From Thermopetrobacter sp964430935 (GTDB lineage Bacteria > Pseudomonadota > Alphaproteobacteria > Rhizobiales > Aestuariivirgaceae), in contig CAYSHK010000053.1 in NCBI GenBank assembly GCA_964430935.1, forward strand, positions 1 through 64,000: a stretch of DNA of 64,000 nt. Reading direction: 5' to 3'. Of this stretch, positions 1 to 8,795 are shown one piece after another (position 1 is the stretch's first letter; each line of letters begins with the position of its first letter). Both the position numbers and the translations under genes were made by a program. The notes below the pieces were generated by a model that worked only from the letters and a program-made list of their open reading frames with translations, was not told where the DNA came from and did not search any database.

Positions 1-1242
1 CCGGGCTGCCGTGAAGCCGGAGCGGACGGCTCCCTCGATGGTGGCGGGCAGGCCGGTGTCCGTCCAGTCGCCGGCCAGGAAGAGGTCGGGCAGGCCGGTG
101 GCCGCAGGCGGGCGTTTCGCGAGCTGGGCCGGCGTGGCGAGAAAGGTGGCGCGCCTTTCCTTCACCACCCGGAAGGCGGGCAGGGGCTCCTCCTCGTCGA
201 GGCCGAGGGCGCGGGCGGTCTCCGGCCAGCAGATGCGGGCGACCTCCTCGCCCTCCATGCGGGCCTCGCGGAAGGCGGCGGAGATGGTGACCGAGGCCAC
301 GTCGCCGCGACGGAAGACCCACTGGGCCGTGCCGCCGAGAATGCCGCACATGGCCGGAGCCTCCGCCGGCATGCGTCCGGGCTCCAGACGGTAGTGCACG
401 TTGACGATGGGCGCGAAGGCGTCCGGCGCCATGAGGGAGGGCAGCAGCTCGCGCGCCGTCCAGGGCGGCACGGCAAGGATGATCCGCGTCTGCCGCGTCA
501 CCACCAGATCGCCGGAATCGAACGTCAGCCGACGGACGCCGTCCGGGCCGGCCTCCACGGCGCGCAGGGCGTCGCCCATGCGCAGGGTCAGATGGGGATC
601 CTGCGCCACGCGCCGCTCGAAGGCATGGGCGAACAGGTGCGAAAGCCCGCGTCGCGCCGTCATGGGCCGGGAATGCCGGCCGCCGCGGGCCAGCGTTTCG
701 GCGATCACCGGAAGCAGCAGCCGCGCGGCCGCCTGGCGCGGTGGCGTGTTGAGCACGCCGAGGGAGAAGGGCTCCCAGAAGCGTTTCCACATGGAGCCGC
801 CGTCGTCGAACAGCGCGGCCACGGACGCATCCCCGGCCAGCAGGAGCTTCAGGCCCTTCAGGTAGTCGGGCAGGGCGGTGTCCGGCACCCGCCGTTCGGG
901 ATCGAGGATCCAGCGGGGCAGGGGGCCGTCGTCGAGTTCCAGCGTCCAGCGGAAATGACGGTCGGGCTCGAAGAAATCGAAACGGGCCGCGGGCGCGATC
1001 TCCAGTTCGTCGGTGCTGCCCAGCAGATGGACCAGACGGCGCACCGCATGGTTGCCGGAAAGCATGAGGTGGCTGCCGTTGTCGATCTCGCGGTCCAGTC
1101 GTCCGTCGGGGAACGAGCGGGCGCGCCCTCCGCAATGGCCCGTGGCCTCGTGCACGACCACTTCCGCTCCCAGGGAGCGGGCCTCCATGGCGGCGGCCAT
1201 GCCCGCGACCCCCGCCCCGACCACGTGCAGTTTCCGGATCAT
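1..1242 (-). CDS. hpnE: Hydroxysqualene dehydroxylase HpnE (3' end off window)
   Basis: FAD-dependent amine-oxidase-fold enzyme that converts hydroxysqualene to squalene, the last step of the HpnC-HpnD-HpnE route that feeds hopanoid synthesis. The N-terminus reads MIRKLHVVGAGVAGMAAAME, a GxGxxG dinucleotide-binding motif, followed by an acidic strand end and a CGGRARS segment typical of the family. The last codons present encode TGLPATIEGAVRSGFTAAR, the conserved C-terminal FAD contact region, so 414 codons are seen and only a short tail and the stop are missing. The ATG has a GGGAGGA ribosome-binding site nine bases upstream. It lies 16 bases after hpnD on the same strand and is clearly co-transcribed. 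A squalene-hopene cyclase would be expected beyond the left edge, but none is visible here. Confidence 0.9.
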   Translation of the reverse strand, partial: MIRKLHVVGAGVAGMAAAMEARSLGAEVVVHEATGHCGGRARSFPDGRLDREIDNGSHLMLSGNHAVRRLVHLLGSTDELEIAPAARFDFFEPDRHFRWTLELDDGPLPRWILDPERRVPDTALPDYLKGLKLLLAGDASVAALFDDGGSMWKRFWEPFSLGVLNTPPRQAAARLLLPVIAETLARGGRHSRPMTARRGLSHLFAHAFERRVAQDPHLTLRMGDALRAVEAGPDGVRRLTFDSGDLVVTRQTRIILAVPPWTARELLPSLMAPDAFAPIVNVHYRLEPGRMPAEAPAMCGILGGTAQWVFRRGDVASVTISAAFREARMEGEEVARICWPETARALGLDEEEPLPAFRVVKERRATFLATPAQLAKRPPAATGLPDLFLAGDWTDTGLPATIEGAVRSGFTAAR

Positions 1243-1258
1243 CCGGCGTTCCTCCCGA

Positions 1259-2128
1259 TCAGCGCCCCCGGAGCCATGTGGCGAAGGATATCACGAGTTT
1301 CTCGAATTTCCCGACCAGGCGTTTCGGGACCGCGGGATCGGCGAGTTCCGCGTCGGTGAGGGCCTGCATGCGGCGGAAGTTGCGCTCGTAGACCTCCATC
1401 ATGATGCGCGCCGGCCGCATGTCGGCGGAACAGGCGGACAGAAGGCGTCGCGTCTCGTCGAAGTGGTGCGCGGCGACACCGGCCAGTTCCCGCCACAGCG
1501 CGGGAAAACCGGGCTGCGCCATGACGCGGGCCGGATCGCTCCAGTCGATGCCGTGGCGCTCCAGCATCTCGCGCGGAAGATAGAGACGGCCGATGGCGGC
1601 ATCCTCCGCCACGTCCCTCAGGATGTTGGCCAGCTGCAGGGCGCGTCCCTGATGATGCGCCACCGCGCGCCCCGCTCCGCCCCGTTCGCCGAAGACCTTC
1701 ACCGACAGCCGCCCCACGGCGGAAGCCACGCAGTCGCAGTAGAAGTCCAGCCGCTCCATGCTCGGGGCGACGACCGGTCCCGCGGCGTCCATCTCCATGC
1801 CGTCGATCACGGCGAGGAAATCTCGGCGGGACAGGTCGTGACGCTCCACGGCCGGAGCCAATGCGCGCGTGACGAAGTGGTCCGGCGCGCCGGAGTAGAG
1901 CGCGTCGATGCGCATCCGCCAGCGCTCGAGATCCGCCATCCGCTCGGCGGCTGGCCGTGAACCGTCGTCTGCGATGTCGTCGACGATGCGGCAGAATGCG
2001 TAGATGGCGAACATGGCCTGCCGCCTTGGGCGGGGCATCAGGCGCATGGCCCAGTAGAAGGAGCTGGAGGCCCGCCGCGTCAGCCGCTCCGTACGGTCCA
2101 GCGCGGATTGCAGGCTTCCCGGTTCCAT
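1259..2128 (-). CDS. hpnD: Presqualene diphosphate synthase HpnD
   Basis: Squalene/phytoene-synthase-family enzyme, 289 residues, expected to condense two farnesyl diphosphates to presqualene diphosphate. The first Asp-rich motif is visible as FCRIVDDIADD near residue 50, and the second helix region reads QLANILRDVAEDAAIGRLYLP, the usual NxxRDxxxD box. It is assigned HpnD rather than HpnC because it sits directly before hpnE and has the MFAIYAFCR signature of the HpnD branch, while the other homologue at 5402-6262 has the ENFPVGSFL start of HpnC. It starts 10 bases after dxs, so it is in the same operon, which links precursor supply (DXS) to squalene production. Confidence 0.9.
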   Translation of the reverse strand: MEPGSLQSALDRTERLTRRASSSFYWAMRLMPRPRRQAMFAIYAFCRIVDDIADDGSRPAAERMADLERWRMRIDALYSGAPDHFVTRALAPAVERHDLSRRDFLAVIDGMEMDAAGPVVAPSMERLDFYCDCVASAVGRLSVKVFGERGGAGRAVAHHQGRALQLANILRDVAEDAAIGRLYLPREMLERHGIDWSDPARVMAQPGFPALWRELAGVAAHHFDETRRLLSACSADMRPARIMMEVYERNFRRMQALTDAELADPAVPKRLVGKFEKLVISFATWLRGR

Positions 2129-2138
2129 GGCGTTCCCG

Positions 2139-4067
2139 TCATGCCTTGGACGCCAGAGCGATCACGTCGGCTCCGAGCCCCAGGGCGGAGACCGCTTCCG
2201 CCACGATGTGGCGGGCCGTGAGGCCGGCGTCTTCGTACTGCTCCGCCATGGACCCGTGCGGAATGAACCGGTCGGGGATCGTCATGGGCCGCACTTTCAG
2301 GCCGTCGGCGAAGGCGTCGATGCGGGCCAGATGCTCGAGCACATGGGCGCCGAAACCACCCATGGAGCCTTCCTCGACGGTGATGAGAAGTTCATGCTCG
2401 CGGGCCAGCCGTTCCAGCAGGTCCGTATCCAGCGGCTTGGCGAACCGGGCGTCCGCGACCGTGGTGGAAATGCCCCGCGCCTCCAGCTCGTCGGCGGCGC
2501 GGCAGGCCTCGGCGAGGCGCGTGCCAAGGGAGAGGATGGCGACCCGCGTGCCTTCGCGCACGACGCGCCCGCGGCCGATCTCCAGCGGAACGCCCTTCTC
2601 CGGCAGTTCCACGCCGACGCCCTCGCCGCGCGGATAGCGGAAGGCGATGGGGCCCTCGTCGTAGGCGGCGGCCGTGGCCACCATGTGCGTCAGCTCCGCC
2701 TCGTCGGACGCCGCCATGACCACCATGCCGGGCAGGCAGGTGAGATAGGCCACGTCGAAGGTGCCGGCATGGGTGGCGCCGTCGTTTCCGACCAGCCCGG
2801 CCCGGTCGATGGCGAAACGCACGGGCAGCTTCTGCAATGCCACGTCGTGCACCACCTGGTCGAATCCGCGCTGCAGGAAGGTGGAATAGATGGCCGGGAA
2901 GGGTTTCAGGCCCTCCGCCGCCATGCCCGCGGCGAACGTGACGGCATGCTGTTCGGCGATGCCGACGTCGAACATGCGGTCGGGGAAGCGTTCGGCGAAC
3001 TTGTCCAGCCCGGTGCCCGAGGGCATGGCCGCGGTGACGGCGACGATGCGATCGTCGTGTTCCGCCTCGGCGATGAGGGCGCGGGCGAAGACTTCCGTGT
3101 AGCTCGGCGCGTTGCCCTTGGCCGTCTTCATGATGCCGGTCTTCAGGTCGAACGGCGCGACGGCGTGGTACTTCTCCGGATGGTCCGTCTTGAAGGGATG
3201 CCCCTTGCCCTTCTCGGTCACGACGTGGACCAGGACGGGGCCCAGCTCGCGGGCGTCGCGCACGTTCTCCAGAATGGGCACGAGGGTGCTCAGGTCGTGC
3301 CCGTCGATGGGACCGACGTAGTAGAATCCGAGTTCCTCGAACAGCGTTCCGCCCAGCACCATGCCGCGGGCGTACTCGTCGGCCTTCGCCGCGGCCTCGC
3401 GCAGCTGTTTCGGGAAACGGTTGGCGACGGCCTTGGCCAGGTCGCGGAGGGTCAGGAAGGGACGCGAGGACACCAGCCAGGAGAGATAGTTGGTGAGCGC
3501 GCCGACGGCCGGGGCGATGGACATGCCGTTGTCGTTCAGGATGACGATCATCCGGGTGTCGGTTGCGCCCGCGTGGTTCATGGCCTCGTAGGCCATGCCC
3601 GCGCTCATGGAGCCATCGCCGATGATGGCGACGACGTTGTTGTCCTCCCCGGCCATGTCGCGCGCCGTGGCCATGCCCAGCGCGGCGGAGATGGAGGTGG
3701 AGGAATGGCCCGCGCCGAAGGGATCGAAGGGGCTCTCGTCGCGTTTGGTGAAACCGTACAGGCCGCCCTTGCGGCGGATGGTGCGGATGCGGTTCCGCCG
3801 GCCGGTGAGCACCTTGTGCGGGTAGGCCTGGTGGGAGACGTCCCAGATGAGACGGTCGCGCGGAGTGTCGAAGACGTAGTGCAGGGCGACCGTGAGCTCC
3901 ACGACGCCCAGACCGGCCCCGAAGTGTCCGCCGGTCTCCGACGCCGCGTGGATGATCTCCCTGCGCAGCTCCTCCGCCAGCCGGGGGAGGGTGTCCCTCG
4001 GCAGCCGGCGCAGGTCCTCGGGCGTGTGTATGGCGTCCAGCAGCGGCGTGGAATGTGTCTCGGACAT
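2139..4067 (-). CDS. dxs: 1-deoxy-D-xylulose-5-phosphate synthase
   Basis: Thiamine-diphosphate enzyme that makes DXP from pyruvate and glyceraldehyde 3-phosphate, the first committed step of the MEP isoprenoid pathway in the cytosol. The 642-residue product is full length. Motifs seen are SHQAYPHKVLTGRR, GAGHSSTSISAALGMA, the ThDP-binding GDGSMSAGMAYEAMNHAG, and the transketolase-type GIAEQHAVTFAAGMA. The start was placed at MSETHSTPLL because homology to DXS begins there; an upstream in-frame ATG would add 41 unlike residues. It lies between hpnB (183 bases upstream, with its own promoter candidate) and hpnD (10 bases downstream). Having dxs inside a squalene operon suggests the pathway entry step is co-expressed with hopanoid synthesis. 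Confidence 0.95.
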   Translation of the reverse strand: MSETHSTPLLDAIHTPEDLRRLPRDTLPRLAEELRREIIHAASETGGHFGAGLGVVELTVALHYVFDTPRDRLIWDVSHQAYPHKVLTGRRNRIRTIRRKGGLYGFTKRDESPFDPFGAGHSSTSISAALGMATARDMAGEDNNVVAIIGDGSMSAGMAYEAMNHAGATDTRMIVILNDNGMSIAPAVGALTNYLSWLVSSRPFLTLRDLAKAVANRFPKQLREAAAKADEYARGMVLGGTLFEELGFYYVGPIDGHDLSTLVPILENVRDARELGPVLVHVVTEKGKGHPFKTDHPEKYHAVAPFDLKTGIMKTAKGNAPSYTEVFARALIAEAEHDDRIVAVTAAMPSGTGLDKFAERFPDRMFDVGIAEQHAVTFAAGMAAEGLKPFPAIYSTFLQRGFDQVVHDVALQKLPVRFAIDRAGLVGNDGATHAGTFDVAYLTCLPGMVVMAASDEAELTHMVATAAAYDEGPIAFRYPRGEGVGVELPEKGVPLEIGRGRVVREGTRVAILSLGTRLAEACRAADELEARGISTTVADARFAKPLDTDLLERLAREHELLITVEEGSMGGFGAHVLEHLARIDAFADGLKVRPMTIPDRFIPHGSMAEQYEDAGLTARHIVAEAVSALGLGADVIALASKA

Positions 4068-4188
4068 TTGGTCTTTCCGTCTATTCCCGGCGGCGGAGCG
4101 CATCGGCGCCTCACCGCGTACTGCGGACGCCAGGTCCACCGGATCGCCGGTTCCGACCATCGCCCACCCCCGATTATTCATCTCCGGC

Positions 4189-4215
4189 ATTATGGCCGCA
4201 ATGGGAAAAATGCAA
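4189..4215 (-). promoter_or_regulatory. Candidate sigma-70 promoter for dxs
   Basis: On the minus strand a TTGCAT (-35, 4210-4215) is followed after 15 bases by CATAAT (-10, 4189-4194), inside the only sizeable gap of the operon and 122 bases before the dxs start. The spacer is two bases shorter than ideal, so this is a candidate only. The segment is noticeably AT-richer than its surroundings. Confidence 0.35.
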
Positions 4216-4250
4216 CGATTTTCTCGTCGCGAGGGTGCCGCCGGATCGCG

Positions 4251-5405
4251 TCACAGTGTCCTTCCCCGCCAGCTTCCGCCTCTTCCCGTCATGCGGGAAA
4301 GCGCGGAGGAGAGCGTCATAGCCCCGTAGAGGACCGCCGCCAGCGGCAGCAGAAGGGCGCGCAGCCGTCGCAGGCCGTACAGACGCAGCACGGGCAGGAA
4401 GGTGGCCGTCATGAGGCCGAAGGCCGCCAGGCCCGGCAGGTGCGCCCCCGGTCGCCCGAAGACGAACCCGAGGGCGTAGAGCGCCGGCAGGACGAAGGTC
4501 CAGAAGAGGCCGGCCAGCGCCAGGACGAGCAGCGCCGGCGAGCGTCCCAGCTGTTCGTAGGCGGTGCGCGAGACCATGGACCAGAAGTCGCGCAGCGTGT
4601 CGTAGCGCCGCAGACTGCGGGAGGATTCGGAAAGGCCGAGCCAGAGCCGCCAGCCGCGGTCCTTCACCCGGCGGGCGAGGGCGCAGTCGTCGATGATGGC
4701 GCCGCGGATGCTCTCCATTCCGCCGATGTCGTTCAGCGTCTCCGTGCGCAGCAGCATGCATCCCCCGGCCGCCCCGGCGGCGTAGCGGTCGGAACGGGCC
4801 ACGGCCTTCGGCGGATAGAGCATGAAGAAGAAGTAGACGAAGGGGGGGACGAGCAGCCTCTCCCAGAAGCTTTCGCAGTGGAGCCGCACCATGGTCGAGG
4901 TCAGTCCGGTCCGTCCGGAGACGGCCTGCCCCACGAGGGCGCGCAGCACGTCGGGGGCATGCTCGATGTCGGCATCGGTCAGCCACAGGAATTCCGGCGC
5001 CGGACGTTCTCCGGAGAGGGCCCGGCGGATGCCGGAATCCATCGCCGCCACCTTTCCGCTCCAGCCCGCCGGTCTGGGCGGGGCCTCCAGGACGGTCAGG
5101 CGCGGATCCGTCCGCGAGATGATGCGGGCGATCTCCCCCGTGCCGTCCTCCGATCCGTCGTCCACGAGAATGACGCGGAACGGCCCGGGGTAGTCCTGTG
5201 CGAGCAGGGAGCGCAGGGCGCGTTCCACGTCGCGTTCCTCGTTGCGGGCGGGAACGACCGCGGTCACGGCCGGCCAGCGCCCGGAGGGCGGGATCGCCGG
5301 CGCGGGAGGGAGGCGGACGTCCATGCGCCAGAAATCATGCCATCCGAAGGTCAGCACGAGCCAGGTGATCAGCAATGCCAGACCCAGCCAGAAAATCCAG
5401 CTCAT
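4251..5405 (-). CDS. hpnB: Hopanoid-cluster family 2 glycosyltransferase HpnB
   Basis: Membrane-bound GT2 glycosyltransferase of 384 residues, the type found in hopanoid clusters as HpnB. An N-terminal membrane helix (WIFWLGLALLITWLVL) is followed by the GT-A core with VVPARNEERDVERAL, the nucleotide-binding VILVDDGSEDGT and the DxD-like LTDADIEH. The C-terminal third has further hydrophobic segments. The start at MSWIFW overlaps the hpnC stop as ATGA, so the two are translationally coupled. The acceptor is unknown; a role in hopanoid head-group or carrier modification is inferred from context. An upstream in-frame start would add 15 unsupported residues. Confidence 0.85.
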   Translation of the reverse strand: MSWIFWLGLALLITWLVLTFGWHDFWRMDVRLPPAPAIPPSGRWPAVTAVVPARNEERDVERALRSLLAQDYPGPFRVILVDDGSEDGTGEIARIISRTDPRLTVLEAPPRPAGWSGKVAAMDSGIRRALSGERPAPEFLWLTDADIEHAPDVLRALVGQAVSGRTGLTSTMVRLHCESFWERLLVPPFVYFFFMLYPPKAVARSDRYAAGAAGGCMLLRTETLNDIGGMESIRGAIIDDCALARRVKDRGWRLWLGLSESSRSLRRYDTLRDFWSMVSRTAYEQLGRSPALLVLALAGLFWTFVLPALYALGFVFGRPGAHLPGLAAFGLMTATFLPVLRLYGLRRLRALLLPLAAVLYGAMTLSSALSRMTGRGGSWRGRTL

Positions 5406-6262
5406 CCGTATCCTCCGGTGAGAGCCTTGCGGATGCCGCGCAGGAAGCATCCCGCGTACTGCATTCTCGAGAGGCGGACCTTCTGCCGTACGGGATCGTG
5501 GCCGAAGAGCTCGAACAGGAGCGCATCGGCGATCTCCACGATGACGGCCGCCTCCATGGCCAGCCGGCGGTTCTCAAGCAGGGCGGGCAGACGGCGCGCC
5601 GTATCCATGAGCTCCCGCGTGGCGTCGATGCAGCGGTCCATGACCCGGCCCAGTTCGTCCGTGGAGGCGTGCGCGGCCAGCATGGCGTCGTTGGCGCCGG
5701 CTTCGGCCATCCAGTCCTGGGGGATGTAGACGCGGTCGAGCCGCAGGTAGTCCTCCTTGCAGTCCTGAAGGTGGTTGATCACCTGCAGGGCCTTGCACAG
5801 CGCGTCGGAAGCCTCGAAGGCGGCCGCGTCGCGTTCGCCGTGGAGATGCAGGAGGAAACGGCCCACCGGCGCCGCGGACCGGTCGCAGTAGTCCATCAGC
5901 TCCGCCCAGTCGGCATAGCGGTTCTTCTCCACGTCCTGCTTGAAGGCCGAAACGAGGTCCAGCGCGGTGGAGAAGGGCACGTCCGTCTCCAGCAGGCGGT
6001 CCCGCAGATTCCAGGCCACCTCCACGCCCGGGACGTTGCGGCCCATGGCGCCGGCGAGCGTCAGCTCCATGAGATCCAGCCGCTTCAGCTTCTCCACCGG
6101 CTCGAGTTCCGGGTCGTCGGCGATGTCGTCGATGGCCCGCGCCCATGCGTAGTACGCGGCCACATGGGGACGCAGCCGCCGCTCGACGAGAAACGAGCCG
6201 ACGGGAAAGTTCTCCGTGGCGGCGGACTTGCCGGATGGCGCGAGTATGGAACCGTTCGTCAT
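5402..6262 (-). CDS. hpnC: Squalene synthase-like HpnC
   Basis: Second squalene/phytoene-synthase-family protein, 286 residues. In the three-step route HpnC acts on presqualene diphosphate to give hydroxysqualene. It has the ENFPVGSFLVERRLRPHV start typical of HpnC, the first aspartate motif as ARAIDDIADDPE, and NHLQDCKEDYLRLDRVYIP as the second. The start at MTNGSILAPS is chosen because it overlaps the upstream hydrolase stop by four bases (ATGA); a longer frame with 40 extra residues reads into that gene. It overlaps hpnB by ATGA at its own end, so three genes are translationally coupled. Confidence 0.9.
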   Translation of the reverse strand: MTNGSILAPSGKSAATENFPVGSFLVERRLRPHVAAYYAWARAIDDIADDPELEPVEKLKRLDLMELTLAGAMGRNVPGVEVAWNLRDRLLETDVPFSTALDLVSAFKQDVEKNRYADWAELMDYCDRSAAPVGRFLLHLHGERDAAAFEASDALCKALQVINHLQDCKEDYLRLDRVYIPQDWMAEAGANDAMLAAHASTDELGRVMDRCIDATRELMDTARRLPALLENRRLAMEAAVIVEIADALLFELFGHDPVRQKVRLSRMQYAGCFLRGIRKALTGGYG

Positions 6263-7086
6263 GCCTGAAGGCATAGACGATGGACGGCCCGCGTCAAGAC
6301 GCCATCCTTCGGAGAGAGATGGTCGAGGATGGTGAAATGGTCCTCGTCCTCGAGGACCTCCATGGTCGCGTCCACGCCGCATCCGCGCCAGGCGGCCTGG
6401 AGCGTGCGGCTCTGGCGCAGGAATTCCGGCGCCTCCCGCCCCCCGGTGAACAGGGCGAAGCTGCGGCCGCGCGGGGCCGGCCAGAGGAGGGGGCTGGCGG
6501 CGAAGGCCTCCACCTCGGACATGCCGAGATCCTCGTTCTGGGATGTGGCCAGCAGGGGACGCAGGTCGTAGATGCCGGAAATGCCCACGCCGCCGAGGAT
6601 GACGTCGCTCTCGAAGCCGCGGGCCACCCAGTCGGTGGCCGTCAGGCAGGCGGCGAGATGCGCGCCGGCGGAATGTCCGACCACCGCGAGCGGGCGCCCG
6701 AGACGCCGGGCGAGATGGGCGGCGAGCTGCCGGACGTCACCGATGATCTCGCACATCTCCGCTTCCGGACACAGGCGGTAGTTGGCCACGGCCACGGGCA
6801 CGCCCAGGGCGTTCAGGCCGGCCGCGAGATGGGAGAAGACGCTCTTGTCCAGGCGTTTCCAGTAGCCGCCGTGCAGAAACAGGGCCACCGCGCCGCCGGC
6901 ATCCTCCTCGGGCATGAACAGATCGTAGACGTGGCGCGGATGGTGGCCGTAGATCACGTCCAGATCGGCCCGCCCCGCGGACGCGGCTCCCGACCTGTAG
7001 GCGAGCGCCGCCTTCGACCATGCGTCGCGACGGTCGTCGAACCCGGGAGCATGCCCCCGAACGTCGTATTCCTGTTCCAGATTCAT
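6259..7086 (-). CDS. Alpha/beta hydrolase, kynurenine-formamidase-like
   Basis: 275-residue serine hydrolase of the alpha/beta fold. It shows FLHGGYWKRLDKS, the HGGxW oxyanion-hole motif shared by arylformamidases and related esterases, the nucleophile elbow VVGHSAGAHLA, and a C-terminal DEDHFTILDHL supplying the histidine. The start ATG at 7086 follows a purine-rich GAGAAGGGGG; a start 11 codons upstream is also open but lacks support. It is the first gene of the hopanoid operon and is coupled to hpnC by an ATGA overlap. Kynurenine formamidase is the closest recognisable activity, but nothing nearby belongs to tryptophan breakdown, so its substrate here is unknown. A role in lipid or ester trimming is only a guess. 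Confidence 0.75.
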   Translation of the reverse strand: MNLEQEYDVRGHAPGFDDRRDAWSKAALAYRSGAASAGRADLDVIYGHHPRHVYDLFMPEEDAGGAVALFLHGGYWKRLDKSVFSHLAAGLNALGVPVAVANYRLCPEAEMCEIIGDVRQLAAHLARRLGRPLAVVGHSAGAHLAACLTATDWVARGFESDVILGGVGISGIYDLRPLLATSQNEDLGMSEVEAFAASPLLWPAPRGRSFALFTGGREAPEFLRQSRTLQAAWRGCGVDATMEVLEDEDHFTILDHLSPKDGVLTRAVHRLCLQA

Positions 7087-7327
7087 CCGGCCCCCTTCTC
7101 CGCTGCGGCATCTTGTCAACCACCGGGAATGCTGACAGACTGCTCCGCAACGGCATCCTCCAGTTCAGAGGCGCAATGGCCCCATGGTTACCTCCCGTCC
7201 CCGTATATACGGACTTTCGGCCCGTGACGAGGTCATGATCCTCTGTGCAAGGATAGACTACAACCCTTGATGTCCGGTTTGCTTCTACGACTCAATTTTG
7301 AATAAAGTTTGCGTGTGGAAGAAAACA
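7087..7327. promoter_or_regulatory. Divergent promoter region with palindrome
   Basis: Spacer between the hopanoid operon (minus) and the aminotransferase (plus). It contains a perfect 12-base palindrome CCGTATATACGG at 7201-7212, an operator-like element, and a GATCCT/AGGATA inverted pair just after 7225. The right half (7250-7325) is AT-rich and likely carries the plus-strand promoter, but no convincing -35/-10 pair stands out. Confidence 0.35.
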
Positions 7328-8719
7328 ATGGGTCACCGAATCAGTCCGGACATCTCCGCGCTCGTATCCTCCGACAGCCGCCATCATCTGCATCCCTTCA
7401 CCGATCATGCCGCGCTCCGCGGCGTGGAGGGCGGCGCCCGCGTCATGAGCGAGGCACGCGGCGTGCATGTCCGGGACGCCTCGGGCCGGCGTTTCCTGGA
7501 CGCCATGAGCGGACTGTGGTGCGTCAACGTCGGCTACGGGAGGGAGGAGCTGGCCGAGGCCGCCCGCGCGCAGATGGAGCGGCTGCCGTACTACAACACC
7601 TTCTTCAAGACGACGAACGAGCCGGCCACCCTGCTGGCCGAACGCATTTCGGAGCTGCTGCCCGGCCATCTCGACCAGATCTTCTTCGTCAACTCCGGAT
7701 CGGAGGCCAACGACACCATCGTGCGGCTGGTCCGTCTCTACTGGGAGCTGGAGGGGCGGCCGGAAAGACGGATTTTCATCTCTAGACGCCGCGCCTACCA
7801 CGGCTCGACCCTCGCGGCGGCCTCGTTGGGCGGCATGGAAGCCATGCATGCGCAGGGGCACCTGCCGCTGCCCGGTTTCGAACACGTTCTGGAGCCCGAC
7901 TGGTTCTGGCATGGCGGGGATCTGACTCCCGAGGAGTTCGGCCTGCGCGCCGCCGACGCCATCGAGGAGCGCATTCTCGAGGTGGGTCCCGGGAACGTGG
8001 CGGCGATCATCGGCGAGCCGATCCAGGGCGCGGGGGGCGTGATCATTCCGCCGGAGACCTACTGGCCCCGCGTGCAGGAGATCGCAAGGCGCCACGACGT
8101 CCTGCTGATCGCGGACGAGGTGATCACGGGACTGGGGCGCACCGGTTCGATGTGGGGATTCGAGACCTTCGGCATCGAGCCCGATCTGGTGCCCATGGCC
8201 AAGGGCCTGACCTCCGGCTACCAGCCGCTGGGGGCCGTGGCCGTCGGCGACCGGGTCGCGGAGACCCTCGTCGCGAAGGGTGGGGAGTTCGCGCACGGCT
8301 TCACGTGGTCGGGCCATCCGGTGGCCTGTGCGGTGGCGCTGGAGAATCTGCGCATCCTGACCGGGGAGGGACTTGTCGAGCGGGTCGGCCGGATGGAGGA
8401 GGTGGTGCGTGCGAAAATGGGCGCTCTTGCCGATCATCCCCTCGTCGGGGAGTTCCGCATCCGCGGCCTCATCGGCGCGCTGGAGCTGGTGCGCGACAAG
8501 AAAACGCGGGAACGGTTCGCCGATCCCGGTCGTGTCGGCACCATCTGCCGCGATCACTGCATCGACGTCGGCCTGATCATGCGCGCCTGCTGGGATACCA
8601 TGGTTTTCGCACCGCCCTTCTGCATCACTGAAGGGGAGGTGGAGGAGTGGGCGGAGCTGGCCCGCGAGGCGCTGGACCGCACGCTGAAGGACGTGGAGGG
8701 GGAAATGGCCCGGCCATGA
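7328..8719 (+). CDS. Class III aminotransferase, putrescine/omega-amine:pyruvate type
   Basis: 463-residue PLP-dependent class III aminotransferase of the SpuC/omega-amino-acid:pyruvate branch. Likely reaction: putrescine plus pyruvate to 4-aminobutanal plus alanine. The start of the fold reads HHLHPFTDH, then GLWCVNVGYGREELAEAA, FFVNSGSEANDTIVRL (phosphate-binding), IADEVITGLGRTG with the cofactor aspartate, and VPMAKGLTSGYQPLGA with the Schiff-base lysine at residue 292. The ATG at 7328 has GGAAG eight bases upstream and is preferred over a TTG ten codons earlier. It lies 76 bases before a polyamine ABC transporter, which supports a polyamine substrate. Other omega-amines such as beta-alanine or taurine cannot be excluded. 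Confidence 0.85.
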   Translation: MGHRISPDISALVSSDSRHHLHPFTDHAALRGVEGGARVMSEARGVHVRDASGRRFLDAMSGLWCVNVGYGREELAEAARAQMERLPYYNTFFKTTNEPATLLAERISELLPGHLDQIFFVNSGSEANDTIVRLVRLYWELEGRPERRIFISRRRAYHGSTLAAASLGGMEAMHAQGHLPLPGFEHVLEPDWFWHGGDLTPEEFGLRAADAIEERILEVGPGNVAAIIGEPIQGAGGVIIPPETYWPRVQEIARRHDVLLIADEVITGLGRTGSMWGFETFGIEPDLVPMAKGLTSGYQPLGAVAVGDRVAETLVAKGGEFAHGFTWSGHPVACAVALENLRILTGEGLVERVGRMEEVVRAKMGALADHPLVGEFRIRGLIGALELVRDKKTRERFADPGRVGTICRDHCIDVGLIMRACWDTMVFAPPFCITEGEVEEWAELAREALDRTLKDVEGEMARP

Positions 8720-8795
8720 TTGCATGGCGGGTGCAAATCCACGACAATCGGCATGATGATAATGCCGCACAACGGAGGAGGAGGGAGACAGCACC

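Noticed and set aside
2127..5729. 1200-codon open frame on the plus strand
   Set aside because: Antisense to dxs and hpnB; no domain, composition is that of a GC-skewed shadow.
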